NCBI GenBank assembly: GCA_037441565.1
Contig: JBBIRW010000003.1
Coordinates: forward strand, 1-64,000
Reading direction: 5' to 3'
Origin: JBBIRW01 sp037441565
Lineage (GTDB): Bacteria > Desulfobacterota > JBBIRW01
Length of the DNA stretch: 64,000 nucleotides
Shown here: in pieces, positions 63,638 through 64,000 of the stretch
Layout of the letters: the number at the start of each line of letters is the position of its first letter
Position numbering within the stretch: position 1 is the first letter of the stretch
Position numbers and translations under genes: made by a program
Notes under the pieces: generated by a model
What the model was told of the DNA's origin: nothing
The model's input: the letters and a program-made list of their open reading frames with translations, nothing else
Database searches by the model: none

Positions 63638-64000
63638 AGCTCTAACTCCTCACCTGGTTTCAGAATTATGCACTTTGTTTCCGTTCCTGCTATCTTTTCA
63701 GAAAATCTCTCTGGATCAGCCTTTATAATATCAAATGTATCGTAGTGCATCGGTATAACAAAAGCTGGTTTCAGCATTTTTACTGCCTCAGCTGCATCAT
63801 CGATACCCATTGTGAAGTTATCACCTATTGGTATCATAGCGAGATCAATCTTTTTACTCCTTCCCAGAAGCTCCATATCGCCGAAAAGACCTGTATCTCC
63901 AGGATGATAGATCCTTTTACCTCCGATCTCGATCAGGAAGCCACAGGGATTGCCCGTATACTCTATCGTATCCCCGACGACTGCTGAACCATGAAGTGCA
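63634..64000 (-). CDS. UPF0173-type metal-dependent hydrolase, C-terminal part
   Basis: The frame enters from the right edge and ends at 63634, giving about 121 residues. LHGSAVVGDTIEYTG, YHPGDTGLFGDMEL and PAFVIPMHYDTFDII are the distal motifs of the YtkL/UPF0173 metallo-beta-lactamase-fold hydrolases. The N-terminal HxHxDH motif lies outside the window. Function of the family is poorly defined. Confidence 0.88.
   Translation of the reverse strand, partial: ALHGSAVVGDTIEYTGNPCGFLIEIGGKRIYHPGDTGLFGDMELLGRSKKIDLAMIPIGDNFTMGIDDAAEAVKMLKPAFVIPMHYDTFDIIKADPERFSEKIAGTETKCIILKPGEELEL

Noticed and set aside
1..64000. CRISPR arrays, tRNA or rRNA genes, insertion sequences, prophage
   Set aside because: No repeat-spacer pattern, no transposase or integrase, and intergenic gaps are too short or lack cloverleaf features.

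Overview
The window is a densely coding bacterial chromosome segment of roughly 40% GC (estimated by eye). Genes are packed into long co-directional runs with 1-40 bp gaps or short overlaps, and convergent pairs often overlap at their 3' ends. The host looks diderm: phosphoheptose isomerase for LPS heptose, an ArnT/ArnC-like glycosyltransferase pair, a periplasmic Spy/CpxP-like protein, a membrane-anchored SurA/PpiD chaperone and system II cytochrome c maturation. Heavy use of AGG/AGA and ATA codons plus several archaeal-type genes (methionine adenosyltransferase, endonuclease Q, Clp1-like kinase, eRF1-like protein) suggest a thermophilic or deeply branching anaerobe. I cannot name the phylum from sequence alone. 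I saw no tRNA, rRNA, insertion sequence, prophage or CRISPR array.

Layout. 1-4.1 kb: an XRE regulator faces a sensor kinase whose periplasmic domain carries a CxxCH heme-c motif and whose frame is broken at a T7 run; small unknown genes, YbaK and a Spy-like protein follow. 4.2-6.3 kb: aminotransferase and CDF metal exporter. 6.3-11.1 kb (minus): SurA/PpiD, thioesterase, radical SAM, an unknown protein and AmrS. 11.2-16.5 kb (plus): the rod-shape operon mreB-mreC-mreD-mrdA-rodA. 16.5-22.5 kb: an Lrp regulator diverging from gmhA, an HhH glycosylase, a SAM hydrolase, a UvrD-like helicase and an M20 peptidase. 22.4-26.4 kb (minus): peptidoglycan recycling (AnmK, MurU-like, AmgK-like, a sugar isomerase), divergent from a soluble lytic transglycosylase. 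26.5-34.3 kb (plus): that transglycosylase, an NtrB/NtrC-type two-component system and two envelope glycosyltransferases. 34.2-40.8 kb (minus): eno-cca-AIR synthase-like-cutA-lpdA-nagZ. 40.8-46.3 kb: NfuA-like scaffold, Crp regulator, a 26-residue Lys-rich protein behind a strong terminator, patatin, HU, a diguanylate cyclase and a rhomboid protease.

46.6-61.8 kb (minus) is the most unusual part: about fifteen closely spaced genes in one direction. In transcription order they are a Cys-rich small protein, archaeal-type MAT, DNA polymerase X, a stand-alone EF-Tu domain-2 protein, endonuclease Q, a radical SAM enzyme, a Clp1-like P-loop kinase, a NUDIX hydrolase, a DUF72 protein, an eRF1-like protein, a HlyD/ATPase/ATPase/permease exporter, CcsA and ResB. 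EndoQ and PolX side by side suggest a deaminated-base repair pathway, and EndoQ ends in a sliding-clamp-binding-like motif. The window closes with a B12-binding radical SAM protein, Dtd and a partial metallo-beta-lactamase-fold hydrolase.

Several genes lack a Shine-Dalgarno sequence and have a good promoter placed right before the start codon (XRE, heme kinase, gmhA), so leaderless or near-leaderless transcripts may be common here. TTG and GTG starts are frequent and were chosen where an SD supports them.
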